DNA of 64,000 bases from Leptospira kanakyensis (GCF_004769235.1 NZ_RQFG01000019.1:806001-870000), one strand, 5' to 3'. Positions 19,663-29,589 are shown, numbered from the stretch's first letter. The notes: generated by a model from the letters alone, not told the origin. A program made the numbers and translations.

Positions 19663-20906
19663 GGTAAGGTGGCTTTAAACTCTACCTTGGGTGTCACTAC
19701 ATCACCTAAGTGATCGAGGATATTACGAACAATGATATGACCACCAAACTTATGTATGGTTTCCCTCACAAGGGAGAGCCCAATTCCAAAATCAAGAGAT
19801 CCATACTTTTCATATAAGTTTTTTGTCAGACGAAAAAAAGGTTCAAAAACTAAATCCAAATATTCGTTAGGAATCCCTTGCCCTGTATCAGATTCTACTG
19901 CCACAGAGTTAATCACAGAAATGGAAACAAACTCTGAATCAGATTGGAAAAATACAAATATAGATCCTGATTCTGGAGAAAACTTCATTGCATTCAGTAA
20001 TAACTCTGCAAAGAATTTCCTAAAGTATTCTTTGTCCCAAAGGATATATTTCGAATCTAAATATTTATCTTCCAGTTTTCCCAACTGGATTTTTTGATTT
20101 TTTATTTTTAAGAGAGGATCCATTTCTAAAACTAGGGCACTGATTTCCGCTCGAAATTCCCGAAGACTCACCTTTACAGAATCCACTCGACCAAAAATAA
20201 TATTTTCGATTTCTGTAAATGTTTGTAAGACTTTTTTCGCATAACTAGCATTCTCTTCTAATATCTCTAAAATTTCTTTTTGTAGGATATAATCTCCCTC
20301 TTTGGTTTTTGTCATCCCTTTGATGATATCAATGATCTGGACAAGAATCCCAAACCCTGCCCCTTGGGACAAACTGGCTCGCAGAACATGAAATAGATTT
20401 TTATGTAATTCTTTGCTATCAAACTCACCCTTTTCTAAGGACTGGTTTTTGAAACTATACCAATCGAGTAACTTTTCGAGTGAGATGATTTTTTCTTTTT
20501 CAAAAACTGTCTTTTGGTAGTCCATTTCCTGTTTGGAAAGATGGTATTGGATTTTTTTAGATAACTCTTTTGGGGAGATGGGTTTGATACAATAATCCTG
20601 CACATTTTCTCGCATCACATCGATGATGGACTGGCTATCCTCCGCAGCAGAAACAACAATGATAGGAACGTTTGGATTTGTTTTACGGACTTCCAAAATT
20701 AGCTCTTTGCCTGTCCCATCTGGCAAAACTAAATCTGTGACAATCAAATCTACAGATTTAAATCCATCTTCCCTGTAGGTTTCTAATGTTGGTTTTAGGC
20801 CTGAAAACTGGATGATTTCATAACCACTTGTGCGAAGGGTACTGGTGTATAAAAGAGCCGTTGTCGGATCATCTTCGATGATTAAAATATTTGGTTTTTG
20901 TTTCAT
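19641..20906 (-). CDS. Receiver domain-histidine kinase protein (REC first, HATPase last)
   Basis: Signalling protein of 421 residues without membrane spans. Residues 5-120 are a receiver domain with acidic pair EDD, phospho-acceptor aspartate in VTDLVLPDG, VVSA, and the lysine of CIKPIS. After a linker of about 50 residues comes a helical region with FHVLRASLSQG, a possible but unusual H-box, then a GHKL ATPase: N-box ELLLNAMKFSPESG, G1 DTGQGIP, FEPFF, and G2 FGIGLSLVRETIHKFGG. The ATG at 20906 (GAGG 11 nt upstream) is preferred over the TTG two codons earlier. Input and partner are unknown; pcnB lies upstream, and the gene converges on thiL. Confidence 0.87.
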   Translation of the reverse strand: MKQKPNILIIEDDPTTALLYTSTLRTSGYEIIQFSGLKPTLETYREDGFKSVDLIVTDLVLPDGTGKELILEVRKTNPNVPIIVVSAAEDSQSIIDVMRENVQDYCIKPISPKELSKKIQYHLSKQEMDYQKTVFEKEKIISLEKLLDWYSFKNQSLEKGEFDSKELHKNLFHVLRASLSQGAGFGILVQIIDIIKGMTKTKEGDYILQKEILEILEENASYAKKVLQTFTEIENIIFGRVDSVKVSLREFRAEISALVLEMDPLLKIKNQKIQLGKLEDKYLDSKYILWDKEYFRKFFAELLLNAMKFSPESGSIFVFFQSDSEFVSISVINSVAVESDTGQGIPNEYLDLVFEPFFRLTKNLYEKYGSLDFGIGLSLVRETIHKFGGHIIVRNILDHLGDVVTPKVEFKATLPYVSSEK

Positions 20907-20979
20907 ACCCAAAGTGCCCTCGCCTATTTCGACGAGGACAATGGAATGAATCTAACGAAAAACTAAAAAGGAACGGTTG

Positions 20980-22488
20980 TTATGTTTCTCTTTCTTCGTT
21001 TTCGGAAGAGGTATCACGAACCTGTCTCGGTTCTTGTGATTCTCCCCTCTCACCAGAATTAGAACTTTGCGAATCAGTCTGGTTTTGGTTCTGATTGTTG
21101 TGATTAGAACCTACCCGTCTGTCCCTATGTTTCTTTCTGGGTGGGCGCTTTTTGTTAGGTTCTTTTTTACGGTTTTGTTGTCCGAACTGATGGCTGTCAG
21201 GTTTTGGTCTTTGTCTGAGCGAAATTTCCCAGAAAAAAGCAGATTGAACAGCTGCTTCATTTCCTTCTGAGATCGCCACAATCTTATAAACCATAAACGC
21301 ATCATAGAAATAGTCCTTTTTCTTAAAAAAGGAGTTTTGTCTTTCTTTTTCATCATCCGTAACTTGAAACCGAGGTTGGCTGATAAAAATCTTAACTAAA
21401 TTGTCTTGTTCTCGTTTTGGAATTCCCATTCGTTCAAAAACAACTTGGAGACTTTCTTTGATGTTATGCGCTAGGTGGCCACGATCATTTTCATAAAGAT
21501 CTTTGATGATATCGTAAAAAATTAACGAATAAAAGATAGCAGGTGTCATCTCTTCTCTTGCAGAGAGGAGTTTGTCAGTGACTGCGAGTCTTTTTCCCAG
21601 TGGTGTTTCCATAAAATGTTCACGCCATTCTGGGTCAGTTTTCTTTAATTTATCAGCAGGTTCTTTGAAAAGTACATCAAGTAAATGATTCTCAGCAAGG
21701 CCTTCGAAGATAATCGAAGTTTTCCAAGTCCGAAACATTTTGTTATATTCTTCTAATAGTCTTGCTGTGGATGATTTTTCAAGTTCCAAACGGTTCTTTT
21801 TGATCGCCAGTTTGGTTTTTTTCTCGATATCAAGCCCAAGTAAAACAGAAAATTTAACCGCTCGTAACATACGAACTGGATCTTCTTTAAAAGAGATATC
21901 TGGATCACCTATGACCCTAACCGTTTTCTTTTGGATGTCTTCGAATCCACCGACGTAATCCAAAATGGAATCGTTTTTAGGATCGTAGAACAGTGAGTTG
22001 ATGGTAAAGTCGCGTCTTGCCGCGTCTTCCTTTGCTGTACCGAAGGAATTGTCCCGTTTGATGAGATAATCGTTTTCTGCTTTGTGTTTTTCCAAACGAT
22101 GTTCCGGTAATGATCGGAACGTTGACACTTCAATAATTTTACCTTTAAAAATGATATGTACAATTTTAAATCGTTTACCGATGATTCGGCAGTTATTGAA
22201 GATCCTTTTGATTTGGTTTGGAGTCGCACTTGTGACTATATCAAAGTCTTTTGGGCGTTTGCCCATAAGCAGATCTCTGACCCCTCCACCGACTAAATAG
22301 GCCTTGTAACGAAACTTGTTCAATCGATTGATGATTTTTATGGCATCTTCATCGATATTGGCCCTGCGTATGGAATGGGTTTCTCGATAGTATCTCTTTC
22401 CCTCGGGGTACATCAAAAAGGAATCGACAGAGTCGGCTTTCTTTCTGAAAAGAGAAGTGAGAAATTTAAACATATTGGATTCATCCAC
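20980..22488 (-). CDS. pcnB: Poly(A) polymerase / tRNA nucleotidyltransferase family protein
   Basis: Class II nucleotidyltransferase that adds A residues to RNA 3' ends or repairs the CCA end of tRNA. Head-domain motifs: [22 protein letters not shown] with the DxD metal ligands, [12 protein letters not shown], and [13 protein letters not shown]. After about residue 425 the chain becomes a hydrophilic tail rich in R, K, N, Q and S ([27 protein letters not shown]), probably an RNA-binding extension, which favours a PcnB-type polymerase. The start may be GTG at 22488 (AAGGG just upstream) or ATG at 22473; 502 or 497 residues. The gene is divergent from the M23 peptidase. Confidence 0.87.
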   Translation of the reverse strand: MDESNMFKFLTSLFRKKADSVDSFLMYPEGKRYYRETHSIRRANIDEDAIKIINRLNKFRYKAYLVGGGVRDLLMGKRPKDFDIVTSATPNQIKRIFNNCRIIGKRFKIVHIIFKGKIIEVSTFRSLPEHRLEKHKAENDYLIKRDNSFGTAKEDAARRDFTINSLFYDPKNDSILDYVGGFEDIQKKTVRVIGDPDISFKEDPVRMLRAVKFSVLLGLDIEKKTKLAIKKNRLELEKSSTARLLEEYNKMFRTWKTSIIFEGLAENHLLDVLFKEPADKLKKTDPEWREHFMETPLGKRLAVTDKLLSAREEMTPAIFYSLIFYDIIKDLYENDRGHLAHNIKESLQVVFERMGIPKREQDNLVKIFISQPRFQVTDDEKERQNSFFKKKDYFYDAFMVYKIVAISEGNEAAVQSAFFWEISLRQRPKPDSHQFGQQNRKKEPNKKRPPRKKHRDRRVGSNHNNQNQNQTDSQSSNSGERGESQEPRQVRDTSSENEERET

Positions 22489-22540
22489 TTTCCCTTGAAA
22501 AATGGCATGGGCAAGGAAAAAATTGGCTGAATAACGAACA

Positions 22541-23542
22541 TTGGCAGAAACTTACGTCACAACCGCCTATGAAAGGCTCCAAATTGCACACTTACGCTGG
22601 CGAAAACGCCTCCAAAAGTGGATTTCCCGAAGCCGGGAAAAAGTGAGCTTTGTCCTCATCCCAAACGATGAAAAACCTTTCGCACAAATCGAAATTTCCA
22701 TCGGGATGCTTGGGTTTTTATTTGGGTTATCCCTCTCCCTGGTTCTCCTTTCCTTTGGCCTCCTCTTGTATTTTTCGTTTTTCTTTGACCGCAATCTCTC
22801 ATTAGAGAAAAAAACGGAAACCCAACTTGTATCTTTTTTGTTTTACGACCTTCTCTCACAAGACTTAAAAGAATCTGTTGAGGAACTAGAATCCACCACT
22901 GAATCTTTGAACCTCCTTGCTTGGGAAGAAATTCCAGAAAAGGAAATGATCACCCAAGATTACCTACTCAAAGAAGAGTTTCGGAAAGATGCCAGTGAAC
23001 TAGATTCTAATCTTTTATTATTCCAACAAGTAGTCACCACCTACACTCAGTTTGGTGTTAAGTTGGGAAATTTGGTTCCTAATTTTCAAAATGCCATTGA
23101 TTATCTTTCGATGAGAGAAAGTATTTTTTATTCCATGCCTAGGGGCCGACCACTAAAGCCCGGTGTGGGTGTTGTGACTTCCACCTTTGGGTATCGAAGT
23201 GATCCCTTTGGAATTTTACCTGTGGGGGAATCCCACTCAGGAATTGACTTTGCTGCTGGCGAAGGAACACCCATTTATGCCACAGGCCCCGGAATCATTG
23301 CCGTCGACACTGCTGTGGGCGGGCTTGGAAAATCAGTGCGAATCAATCATGAAAACGGCTTTTTTACTTTGTATGGACACTGCTCGCTCATTTTAGTCAA
23401 TCCGGGAGACCGGGTCAAACGGGGAGATAAAATTGCACTCGTGGGTCAAACGGGAAAGGCAACGGGTGCGCACGTCCATTATGAAGTGCGGATTGGTCTT
23501 GATTCTCCACTGGATCCAGAAGAATACATCAACTTAGATTGA
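22541..23542 (+). CDS. M23-family peptidoglycan endopeptidase, membrane anchored
   Basis: LytM-type zinc peptidase, 333 residues. A cytoplasmic N terminus of about 50 residues precedes one membrane span (residues 53-78), a coiled region, and the C-terminal peptidase domain with zinc ligands in SHSGIDFAA (H, D) and GAHVHYEVR (HxH), and YGHCSLI. The start is a TTG at 22541: an in-frame stop lies 6 nt before it and the next ATG is inside the membrane span. It probably trims cell-wall cross-links at the inner-membrane face. Confidence 0.92.
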   Translation: MAETYVTTAYERLQIAHLRWRKRLQKWISRSREKVSFVLIPNDEKPFAQIEISIGMLGFLFGLSLSLVLLSFGLLLYFSFFFDRNLSLEKKTETQLVSFLFYDLLSQDLKESVEELESTTESLNLLAWEEIPEKEMITQDYLLKEEFRKDASELDSNLLLFQQVVTTYTQFGVKLGNLVPNFQNAIDYLSMRESIFYSMPRGRPLKPGVGVVTSTFGYRSDPFGILPVGESHSGIDFAAGEGTPIYATGPGIIAVDTAVGGLGKSVRINHENGFFTLYGHCSLILVNPGDRVKRGDKIALVGQTGKATGAHVHYEVRIGLDSPLDPEEYINLD

Positions 23543-23628
23543 TGAAGTTTAGGTGGGATTGGTTCGAACCCTTGTTTGTTGGTTTAAGCAGGGACAAAGG
23601 CCGAACCAGTTCGAAATATAAATTAAAT

Positions 23629-24075
23629 TTAGAATTTTCCGATTAGGTTAAAATCGACGGAATATACGCCAGCACCACCCACAACAAGAGCAATGAGAAG
23701 CCCAGTTGCAAGTATATGGAACTCATATCCTTCCCCTTTTTGGTTTCCATTCCAATTGATAAAAAATCCATTATGTCTGTGAGCAATGAGAGCTGCACCA
23801 ATCATGATGATGGCAATGGAAGCTGCTGCAAACTTAGTTAAAAATCCCACAAGAAGTAAAACGGATCCAAAAGATTCCCCTAGGATGATAAGAACTGCTA
23901 AGATCCCTGGGAACTTTAGTTGTCCTGTAAAAAATCCATAAGTTCCTTTGAATCCGTAACCACCAAACCAACCGAGTAGTTTTTGGGCACCGTGTGGGAA
24001 GATCACAACAAAAGCCGTGATGCGTAAGATGAGGGGGATGATGTCCCCAGAAGTTGAAAATAGAGTATCGAACAT
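23629..24075 (-). CDS. DoxX family membrane protein
   Basis: Four-span membrane protein of 148 residues. The N-terminal RITAFVVIFPHGAQKLLGWFGGYGFKGT and later LAVLIILGESFGSVLLLVGFLTKFAA match the DoxX family, members of which are often linked to oxidative or thiol stress or quinone handling. The ATG at 24075 has AAGGAG 6 nt upstream, and a perfect 26-bp palindrome lies just beyond, so it is probably under tight repressor control as a single-gene unit. It converges on the M23 peptidase gene. Confidence 0.9.
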   Translation of the reverse strand: MFDTLFSTSGDIIPLILRITAFVVIFPHGAQKLLGWFGGYGFKGTYGFFTGQLKFPGILAVLIILGESFGSVLLLVGFLTKFAAASIAIIMIGAALIAHRHNGFFINWNGNQKGEGYEFHILATGLLIALVVGGAGVYSVDFNLIGKF

Positions 24076-24097
24076 ATGGTTCTCCTTAAATCAATAA

Positions 24098-24123
24098 TAG
24101 ATAGTTTAATATTAAACTATCTA
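24098..24123. promoter_or_regulatory. 26-bp perfect palindrome upstream of doxX (candidate operator)
   Basis: Two 13-base arms, TAGATAGTTTAAT and its exact complement, meet without spacer. The site ends 22 nt before the doxX ATG, directly upstream of its ribosome binding site. An AT-rich dyad of this size is typical of MarR- or HxlR-type regulators. Confidence 0.75.
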
Positions 24124-24212
24124 GAGTCAAGTTAATTTTTTACTAAATTTCCAGGTTTCGGCGGTTTTAAATTCTCCTTTCCCCTTTAAGCCTAAATTTT
24201 ACCCTTTCCCCT

Positions 24213-25139
24213 ATGTTAGATCGAATTCCGATTCCAAATCCCTTTGGCTGGGAGGGATTATCCACTTTCAGCCTTCTTATGATGTTGGCCTTTCTTGTTG
24301 GTTCTTACCTCCTCCCCAAGGAGTTAGAACGAAGGAAATTAGATCCGAGCCATTCGGATTGGTTGATTTTTCTAGGGATTTTAGGTACCTTAATTGGAGC
24401 CAAAATATTCTTTATCTTCGAAATTTGGGACCAAGTGTTCATTGATGTTCCTGGTTATGATGGAAAATATAGTTATCCTCTTACCCATTGGAATGGTTTC
24501 CCTGGTCACCCTGGCCTTTGGTCATCGCTTTTTAGTGGTGGTGGTCTAGTCTTCTTTGGTGGACTTCTTTTTGGGTGGCTCTTCATCACTCTCTATTTCC
24601 GACATCACAAACTCGACATCGGAGCTTATTACGACGCGGTTGTACCTGCACTTAGCATGGGTTATGCGATCGGAAGGCTTGGATGTTTTGTGAGCGGAGA
24701 TGGTTGTTATGGTTTTGCCACTGACGCACGGATCCCATTTTTTGTTTTTGATTTCCATGGTGCCCATCCTTCTGGTGTACCGGTTTGGAACACTCCAGTG
24801 ATGGAATCCATTATGGCATTCGGATACTTTGCTTACTTCCAATTCTTTGCCAGATACCAAAACTTTCGTAAATGGAGTATTGGAGCACAGTTTCTCATCA
24901 TCCACGGATTTGCAAGACTCATCATTGAATTCTTACGTGTGAATAAAGCGGTGATCCCATTTATTGACCCACCCACTCTTGTGAACATTCCCGATGCAAA
25001 TGGAAACCCAACCTTTCTTACTGGTTACTATTGGCATGGGTTTTCACAGTCACAATACATCTCCATTGCACTCATCCTTTTTGGTGTGTATTTGTTAATT
25101 TCCAAAAAACTTTGGTTAAAGGAAGAAACAACAGTATGA
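24213..25139 (+). CDS. lgt: Prolipoprotein diacylglyceryl transferase (variant active-site motif)
   Basis: Inner-membrane enzyme that attaches diacylglycerol to the lipobox cysteine of prolipoproteins. The 308-residue chain has about seven spans. The signature region reads [16 protein letters not shown], where the common form is GRxGNFxNGE: the arginine and glycines are kept but the asparagine is cysteine and the glutamate aspartate. The upstream GGL-FFGG segment has phenylalanine where E. coli Lgt has His103. The C-terminal [10 protein letters not shown] fits the family. It overlaps the crotonase gene by 4 nt (ATGA). The many lipoproteins in the window are its expected substrates. Confidence 0.88.
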   Translation: MLDRIPIPNPFGWEGLSTFSLLMMLAFLVGSYLLPKELERRKLDPSHSDWLIFLGILGTLIGAKIFFIFEIWDQVFIDVPGYDGKYSYPLTHWNGFPGHPGLWSSLFSGGGLVFFGGLLFGWLFITLYFRHHKLDIGAYYDAVVPALSMGYAIGRLGCFVSGDGCYGFATDARIPFFVFDFHGAHPSGVPVWNTPVMESIMAFGYFAYFQFFARYQNFRKWSIGAQFLIIHGFARLIIEFLRVNKAVIPFIDPPTLVNIPDANGNPTFLTGYYWHGFSQSQYISIALILFGVYLLISKKLWLKEETTV

Positions 25140-25966
25140 ACCCTTCTCCATTTTTCGAAATTGAAAAAAGAAAAAACGTAGCCATCCTTTGGCTCAACCG
25201 TCCCGAAAAACGAAATGCCATGAACTGGCCTTTTTGGCGTGACCTACCTGATATGGTAGACCAGATCAATGCTGACCCACAAATTCATTGTTTTGTGATC
25301 GCTGCCAAAGGAAAATCTTTCTCTACTGGGCTTGATTTGGAAGAGTTCTTTCAAGAATTCAAACCAGTAGTCCAAGGTGAATTAGCAGATGGTAGAGAAA
25401 AACTATACCAATTGGTTCTAACCATGCAGAAAGGAATCAACGCAGTTTATAATTCAAAAAAACCATCCATTGCCCTTGTTCAAAAACATTGTATTGGAGG
25501 GGGATTGGATTTAGTTTCTGCCTGTGACATTCGTTATGCATCAGAAGACGCGGTATTTTCCCTACGTGAATCGAAAGTTGCCATTGTGGCGGACATGGGA
25601 TCTTTACAAAGACTTCCCCATCTCATAGGAAATGCCCACACTAGAGAACTTGCCTTAACAGGAAAAGATATCACTGCTGACGAAGCCTTCCAAATGGGAC
25701 TTGTGACAAAAGTCACAAAAGACTTTGATTCGTTACTCCAAGCTGGACTCAAAACAGCAGAAGAAATTGCAGAAAACCCAACCATAGTGATTCGTGGGGT
25801 CAAACAAGTTCTCAACCATGGAATTGGAAAGACCATCGAAGAAGGTCTAGACTATGTGGCCGTTTGGAATGCGAGTATGCTCGATTCTAAAGATTTCCGT
25901 GCGGCTATCGGTGGGTTTATGGAAAGAAAACGACCGGTTTACAATCCAGAAACCCGGGTAGACTAA
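25136..25966 (+). CDS. Enoyl-CoA hydratase/isomerase, resembling delta3,5-delta2,4-dienoyl-CoA isomerase
   Basis: Crotonase-fold enzyme of fatty-acid beta-oxidation, 276 residues from the ATG at 25136, which overlaps the lgt stop (ATGA); GGAAG precedes it. A longer frame from 25031 would lie inside lgt. The oxyanion-hole segments are [13 protein letters not shown] and [18 protein letters not shown]. The acidic residues typical of dienoyl-CoA isomerases are all present: D in ACDIRY, E in LRESKV and D in [11 protein letters not shown]. This pattern, rather than the double glutamate of hydratases, suggests the isomerase that handles odd-position double bonds. Confidence 0.85.
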   Translation: MNPSPFFEIEKRKNVAILWLNRPEKRNAMNWPFWRDLPDMVDQINADPQIHCFVIAAKGKSFSTGLDLEEFFQEFKPVVQGELADGREKLYQLVLTMQKGINAVYNSKKPSIALVQKHCIGGGLDLVSACDIRYASEDAVFSLRESKVAIVADMGSLQRLPHLIGNAHTRELALTGKDITADEAFQMGLVTKVTKDFDSLLQAGLKTAEEIAENPTIVIRGVKQVLNHGIGKTIEEGLDYVAVWNASMLDSKDFRAAIGGFMERKRPVYNPETRVD

Positions 25967-25974
25967 TTTCCCAA

Positions 25975-26130
25975 TTAACAGTAGATGTCGAGTAACCTTT
26001 CGCTTTTTGCCGCCGGACCAACTTTTTCTTCCACGGCCAACTTCATGCGTTTCTCTGACAGTTGGTTTTGTGCCTGGAAAATTTCCTTCGGCAAATTGAC
26101 GACCGAGTTAATAGGTGTAGATGGAACCAT
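25975..26130 (-). CDS. Small hypothetical protein, 51 aa
   Basis: Short minus-strand ORF with a near-ideal ribosome binding site: AGGAGGT followed by CCTATC and ATG. The product begins MVPSTPINSVVNLPK and contains a helical, charged middle (QAQNQLSEKRMKLAVEEKV) and ends LLDIYC. It lies in the 244-base gap between the crotonase and TPR genes, opposite in direction to both. The helix with its Q-A-x-x-Q-L pattern is faintly like short YjfB-type putative motility proteins, but I cannot establish homology. No signal peptide or membrane span. Confidence 0.6.
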   Translation of the reverse strand: MVPSTPINSVVNLPKEIFQAQNQLSEKRMKLAVEEKVGPAAKSERLLDIYC

Positions 26131-26210
26131 GATAGGACCTCCTTTTACAATCTTTACTCCCTATTCTAACCATCGGCGAATCCAATATTTCCTGAAGTAA
26201 AAAACAGCGT

Positions 26211-27062
26211 ATGAGTTCTTTTTTTTCCCTAATCCGCGAAGCCAAACTCCTGGAAGAGGAAAAGGAATTCACACGGGCATTTAATGTCTATGCCGAAAGT
26301 GAATCACACACAACAAACGAATCCGCTCTCATCAAAATCAAAGCAAAAAAAGCCTGGTGTTTGTATGCAGTCGGAAACCCAAAAGAAACAGAATCTTTAT
26401 TTCAAGACATTATTAAAAATTATCCATCTCATCCTTTAAGTATCACCGTATACTCGCGTTATCTGATCAAATTAAAGAAATTTAAATCTGCCAAAGTGTT
26501 ACTTCAAAAAAGTATACTTTATTTCCCGTCGTATCTTGAAAATTACCTCCTACTTGCTTCGCTCCTAAAAGATATGGAACGATCGGAAGAAGCAATTAAG
26601 GTATTAAAAAAAGCACTTTCGCAAGAACACCTAAGTAACGGACGAGGGATTGATCGAAAAGACATTTGGGCAGAACTTGGGTCTTTGTATTTTTCTCGTG
26701 GAGATTTTAACTCAGCACTTGCCTCTTTAAAAAAATCTCTCAAAATGGTGGAACCTGAGGAGTTCCTCTACTATGATTTGTTAGCCCTATGTTACCTGGA
26801 GGCGGAAGATCCCGAAAACGGACTTACCTCTATTAAAACTCATATCGAATTCTGCAAAGAAATTGATCCAGAAACACTGATTATTTTGGCTCGTGCCCAT
26901 TGCCGGCTGGGAAAATTAGAAGAAGCAGCAAACAACTTAATCCAAGCTTACTCTATTGAGGATTCTTTATATTTAAAAGCCGCCGATTTTATTGACTTTG
27001 CACCACTACTCAGAAATGGTTTTTTTACAACCTTGGAGAATATTGAATGGGAAGAACCATAA
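26211..27062 (+). CDS. TPR-repeat protein
   Basis: Soluble 283-residue protein made almost wholly of tetratricopeptide-like helix pairs, e.g. LIKLKKFKSAKVLLQKSI, LLASLLKDMERSEEAIKVLKKAL, ELGSLYFSRGDFNSALASLKKSL and ILARAHCRLGKLEEAANNLIQAY. These units usually bind partner proteins. No signal sequence is seen. The gene overlaps the next one (Upf1-like helicase) by 16 nt, so the two are coupled and may work together; the partner function is not known. Confidence 0.85.
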   Translation: MSSFFSLIREAKLLEEEKEFTRAFNVYAESESHTTNESALIKIKAKKAWCLYAVGNPKETESLFQDIIKNYPSHPLSITVYSRYLIKLKKFKSAKVLLQKSILYFPSYLENYLLLASLLKDMERSEEAIKVLKKALSQEHLSNGRGIDRKDIWAELGSLYFSRGDFNSALASLKKSLKMVEPEEFLYYDLLALCYLEAEDPENGLTSIKTHIEFCKEIDPETLIILARAHCRLGKLEEAANNLIQAYSIEDSLYLKAADFIDFAPLLRNGFFTTLENIEWEEP

Positions 27063-28873
27063 AACAAGAGTTTGGTTCACTAAAAGAAGAAATTCTAAAT
27101 GTAAAAACAATTCTAAGTAAAGAAAGAGAATACGAACGTTCTTTGTTTTTAGAAAAAGGCCAAGACTCCAAAGCCATTAAAGCAGCCGAATTAGAAGATT
27201 TGCGATTTGTTGTCGGAAATACTTGGAGGGCGGATTTTAATATTTCGCCTTCACCAAAAACAAAAGATTGGTTAAAACCAGGAATGCCAGTTCTTCTCCA
27301 AGGCCCAACAGAATCTATATTCGGAAATATATTCAAAACATCTGATTCAAAACTCACCGTACAGGTTCGAGGTGATTACGAGTGGGAAGATAACGAATTT
27401 CAAATTTCTATGTGGTTCCAAGAATCAACCTATGATTTGTATAATGATATCATCACTAAAATCTCAAACGATAACAGTAGCGAATCTCATAAAAAACTAA
27501 ACTGGATTCTAGGATTTGGACTCGGAGAAAAACCTACTCCACCTAAGTCGGGCCTAGACAAACCGCCACTCGAACGAATCTTTCAAATTCATGATTACGG
27601 AGTGATCTTTGGCCCACCGGGAACAGGGAAAACCACCTTACTCATGCAAGCTGTAGCAAAAATCAAAGAAAACAAGGAATCAGTATTAACACTTTGTCCT
27701 ACAAACTTTGCTTGCGATTATATTGTGGAACTCGCCTTAAAAAAAGGGATTCGTGTGATCCGTTTGGGTAACTCCACGAAAATTAAAGAAGAAGTTTTAC
27801 CTTACCATATAGATCACCTCATCCAAACACATCCCGATCAAAAACAAATTCACAACTGGCAGACCGAACTAAAAGCCATCCAAAAAAAAGCCAACTCTTG
27901 GAAACGTAATTTTGGAAAAGAAGAAAGGGAAGAACGAAAAGCACTACGAAAAGAAGCAAAGTTACTACTTGGGACGATCAGAGAAGCCGAATCTAACATT
28001 CGCACAAAGTTACTCGACAGTGCTGAACTGATTGTATCGACCTTTTCAGGATTTGGAAATGAATTCAAAAAAGGCCGAACTTTCGATTATGTTTTTGTCG
28101 ATGAGGCCACCCAAAGTTTGGATCCTGGATGTTATCTTGCAATGTATGCAGGGAAAAAAACTTTCTTTTTTGGAGATCCGAGACAACTAGGAGCCAATTA
28201 CTCTCATCCTGACCACCAGTCCCTATATAGTTTTTTAGAAAAAGCGGTAACCTTTGATTCTGGAGAACGAATATTATTTTTAGAAAAACAATTTCGGATG
28301 AAACCTGAAATTCTTGGTTTCCCAAACCAAACTTACTACGAAAGTAAAATCCTAACTCATCCCGATGCAAAATGGAATGAGTCTATAGACATTTCTATGA
28401 TCTTCGGCTCCAATCCGTCCATCCTATGGATCGATACCGCAGGTAGTGATTCAGAAGAAGATACGGAAGGAGAAGAACCAAGTTTTTTCAATGTAACAGA
28501 GATACAGACAGTAGAGAAACTTTTCCAACTGGGCATTCCCAAAGAAATCACCACAGTCATTTCACCTTACAGAGGACAGGTGGAAAAATTAATCCAGACC
28601 TCGGAAGGCAGATGGTTTACCCAAACTATCGACTCTTTCCAAGGAAGAGAATCAGAAATTGTGATTTTAAGTTTGGTTAGATCCAACGGAGATGGTGAGA
28701 TTGGATTTTTATTAAATCCCAAAAGATTGAATGTAGCCTTAACTCGTGCAAAGTCACATCTGATTCTCATAGGAGATTCAGGAACTCTTTGCCAAAACAA
28801 AGAATTCCAAAATCTTTATTCCTACATAGAAGAAAGTGGTGAAATTCGTTCTGTTTATGAATTTATGGAATGA
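27047..28873 (+). CDS. Superfamily 1 (Upf1/IGHMBP2-like) helicase
   Basis: ATP-dependent RNA/DNA helicase, 608 residues. Motifs in order: I GPPGTGKTTLL, II VDEATQS, III GDPRQLGA, IV EKQFRMKPEILGF, V TIDSFQGRESEIVI, VI NVALTRAKSHLILIGD. The N-terminal part (WRADFNISPSPK ... KPGMPVLLQGP) resembles the beta-barrel OB-like insert seen before the motor in IGHMBP2-type enzymes. GGAG lies 8 nt before the ATG at 27047 within the TPR gene. The bacterial role of these enzymes is poorly defined. Confidence 0.92.
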   Translation: MGRTIKQEFGSLKEEILNVKTILSKEREYERSLFLEKGQDSKAIKAAELEDLRFVVGNTWRADFNISPSPKTKDWLKPGMPVLLQGPTESIFGNIFKTSDSKLTVQVRGDYEWEDNEFQISMWFQESTYDLYNDIITKISNDNSSESHKKLNWILGFGLGEKPTPPKSGLDKPPLERIFQIHDYGVIFGPPGTGKTTLLMQAVAKIKENKESVLTLCPTNFACDYIVELALKKGIRVIRLGNSTKIKEEVLPYHIDHLIQTHPDQKQIHNWQTELKAIQKKANSWKRNFGKEEREERKALRKEAKLLLGTIREAESNIRTKLLDSAELIVSTFSGFGNEFKKGRTFDYVFVDEATQSLDPGCYLAMYAGKKTFFFGDPRQLGANYSHPDHQSLYSFLEKAVTFDSGERILFLEKQFRMKPEILGFPNQTYYESKILTHPDAKWNESIDISMIFGSNPSILWIDTAGSDSEEDTEGEEPSFFNVTEIQTVEKLFQLGIPKEITTVISPYRGQVEKLIQTSEGRWFTQTIDSFQGRESEIVILSLVRSNGDGEIGFLLNPKRLNVALTRAKSHLILIGDSGTLCQNKEFQNLYSYIEESGEIRSVYEFME

Positions 28874-28935
28874 TGAAAATTCACAAGTCCAAAACACAGA
28901 TAGTCGATTGTTTAAACTGATTTACAGTTTATCGT

Positions 28936-29589
28936 TTATAAAACAACCCACTTGGGTCCTTCTAAGGTATAGACCAATCGATAAGCACCATCGGAACCCG
29001 GTGGAATCTCTGAAATTCCTTCAAAATCAAAGTCGGTGGTCTCGTCAGCATTTTCTTTCACGGCACTGGTAACTAAAATTTCCCAAGCTTTGGCAGTATC
29101 TTCACCTAACTTTGATGCTGCGTTGACTTCTGATCCAAATACATCGGTATCTCCAATCTTTAGAATTTTACCATACCCAAGTCCCACACAGAGTAAAATC
29201 TGTTCCTCGGCTGTTCGTCCCTCATTATAACGTTTACAAGCCTTTTGCATATGGATGGCACATTGAATGGCTTTGTTTGTATTTCGAAAGAGAACCATAA
29301 GACTGTCCCCTTCATCTTTCATCAGAATTCCATCAAACTCATCGAGTACGGGAATAAGGATTCTTTGTGATTCATAGATGGTTTGTAAAAAATGAATGAT
29401 TCCGAATTTGGCTACACCACGAGAAAATCCCGATAGATCCGTGAACATCACACACCATGTCTCACCAAAAAGATCCCAAATTCGTTTGTCGATAAATTCT
29501 TGGTTGGAGCCAGGACTCAGTCTTTCTTCTAAAAGTTTTTCTAATCGTTCTTCTGATGCAGAGGTAGCAATCGCCCGTTTTTGACCCAT
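28936..29589 (-). CDS. Soluble class III adenylate/guanylate cyclase domain protein
   Basis: 217 residues, essentially one catalytic domain with no membrane span or sensor. Metal-binding aspartates are in VMFTDLSGFSR and KDEGDSLMV (the lysine there is a base-contacting position). The segment DTDVFGSEVNAASKLGE corresponds to the usual G-x-x-VN-x-A-x-R helix; the transition-state arginine is replaced by lysine, so activity may be low or altered. It converges with the helicase gene; an AAACTG/CAGTTT hairpin (28913-28931) lies between. Divergent from the DoxX-like gene. Confidence 0.83.
   Translation of the reverse strand: MGQKRAIATSASEERLEKLLEERLSPGSNQEFIDKRIWDLFGETWCVMFTDLSGFSRGVAKFGIIHFLQTIYESQRILIPVLDEFDGILMKDEGDSLMVLFRNTNKAIQCAIHMQKACKRYNEGRTAEEQILLCVGLGYGKILKIGDTDVFGSEVNAASKLGEDTAKAWEILVTSAVKENADETTDFDFEGISEIPPGSDGAYRLVYTLEGPKWVVL

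Noticed and set aside
23555..23575. GGTTCGAACC near the end of the M23 gene looked like a tRNA T arm.
   Set aside because: No acceptor, anticodon or CCA sequence can be built around it.
25031..25135. N-terminal extension of the crotonase.
   Set aside because: It lies inside lgt in another frame; the ATG at 25136 with the ATGA overlap matches the family's start.
25985..26200. 71-residue plus-strand ORF between the crotonase and TPR genes.
   Set aside because: It opposes the 51-aa ORF that has an ideal ribosome binding site, lacks one of its own and reads as non-coding composition.
28913..28931. AAACTG/CAGTTT hairpin as a terminator of helicase and cyclase.
   Set aside because: The stem is short and no T-run follows on either strand.
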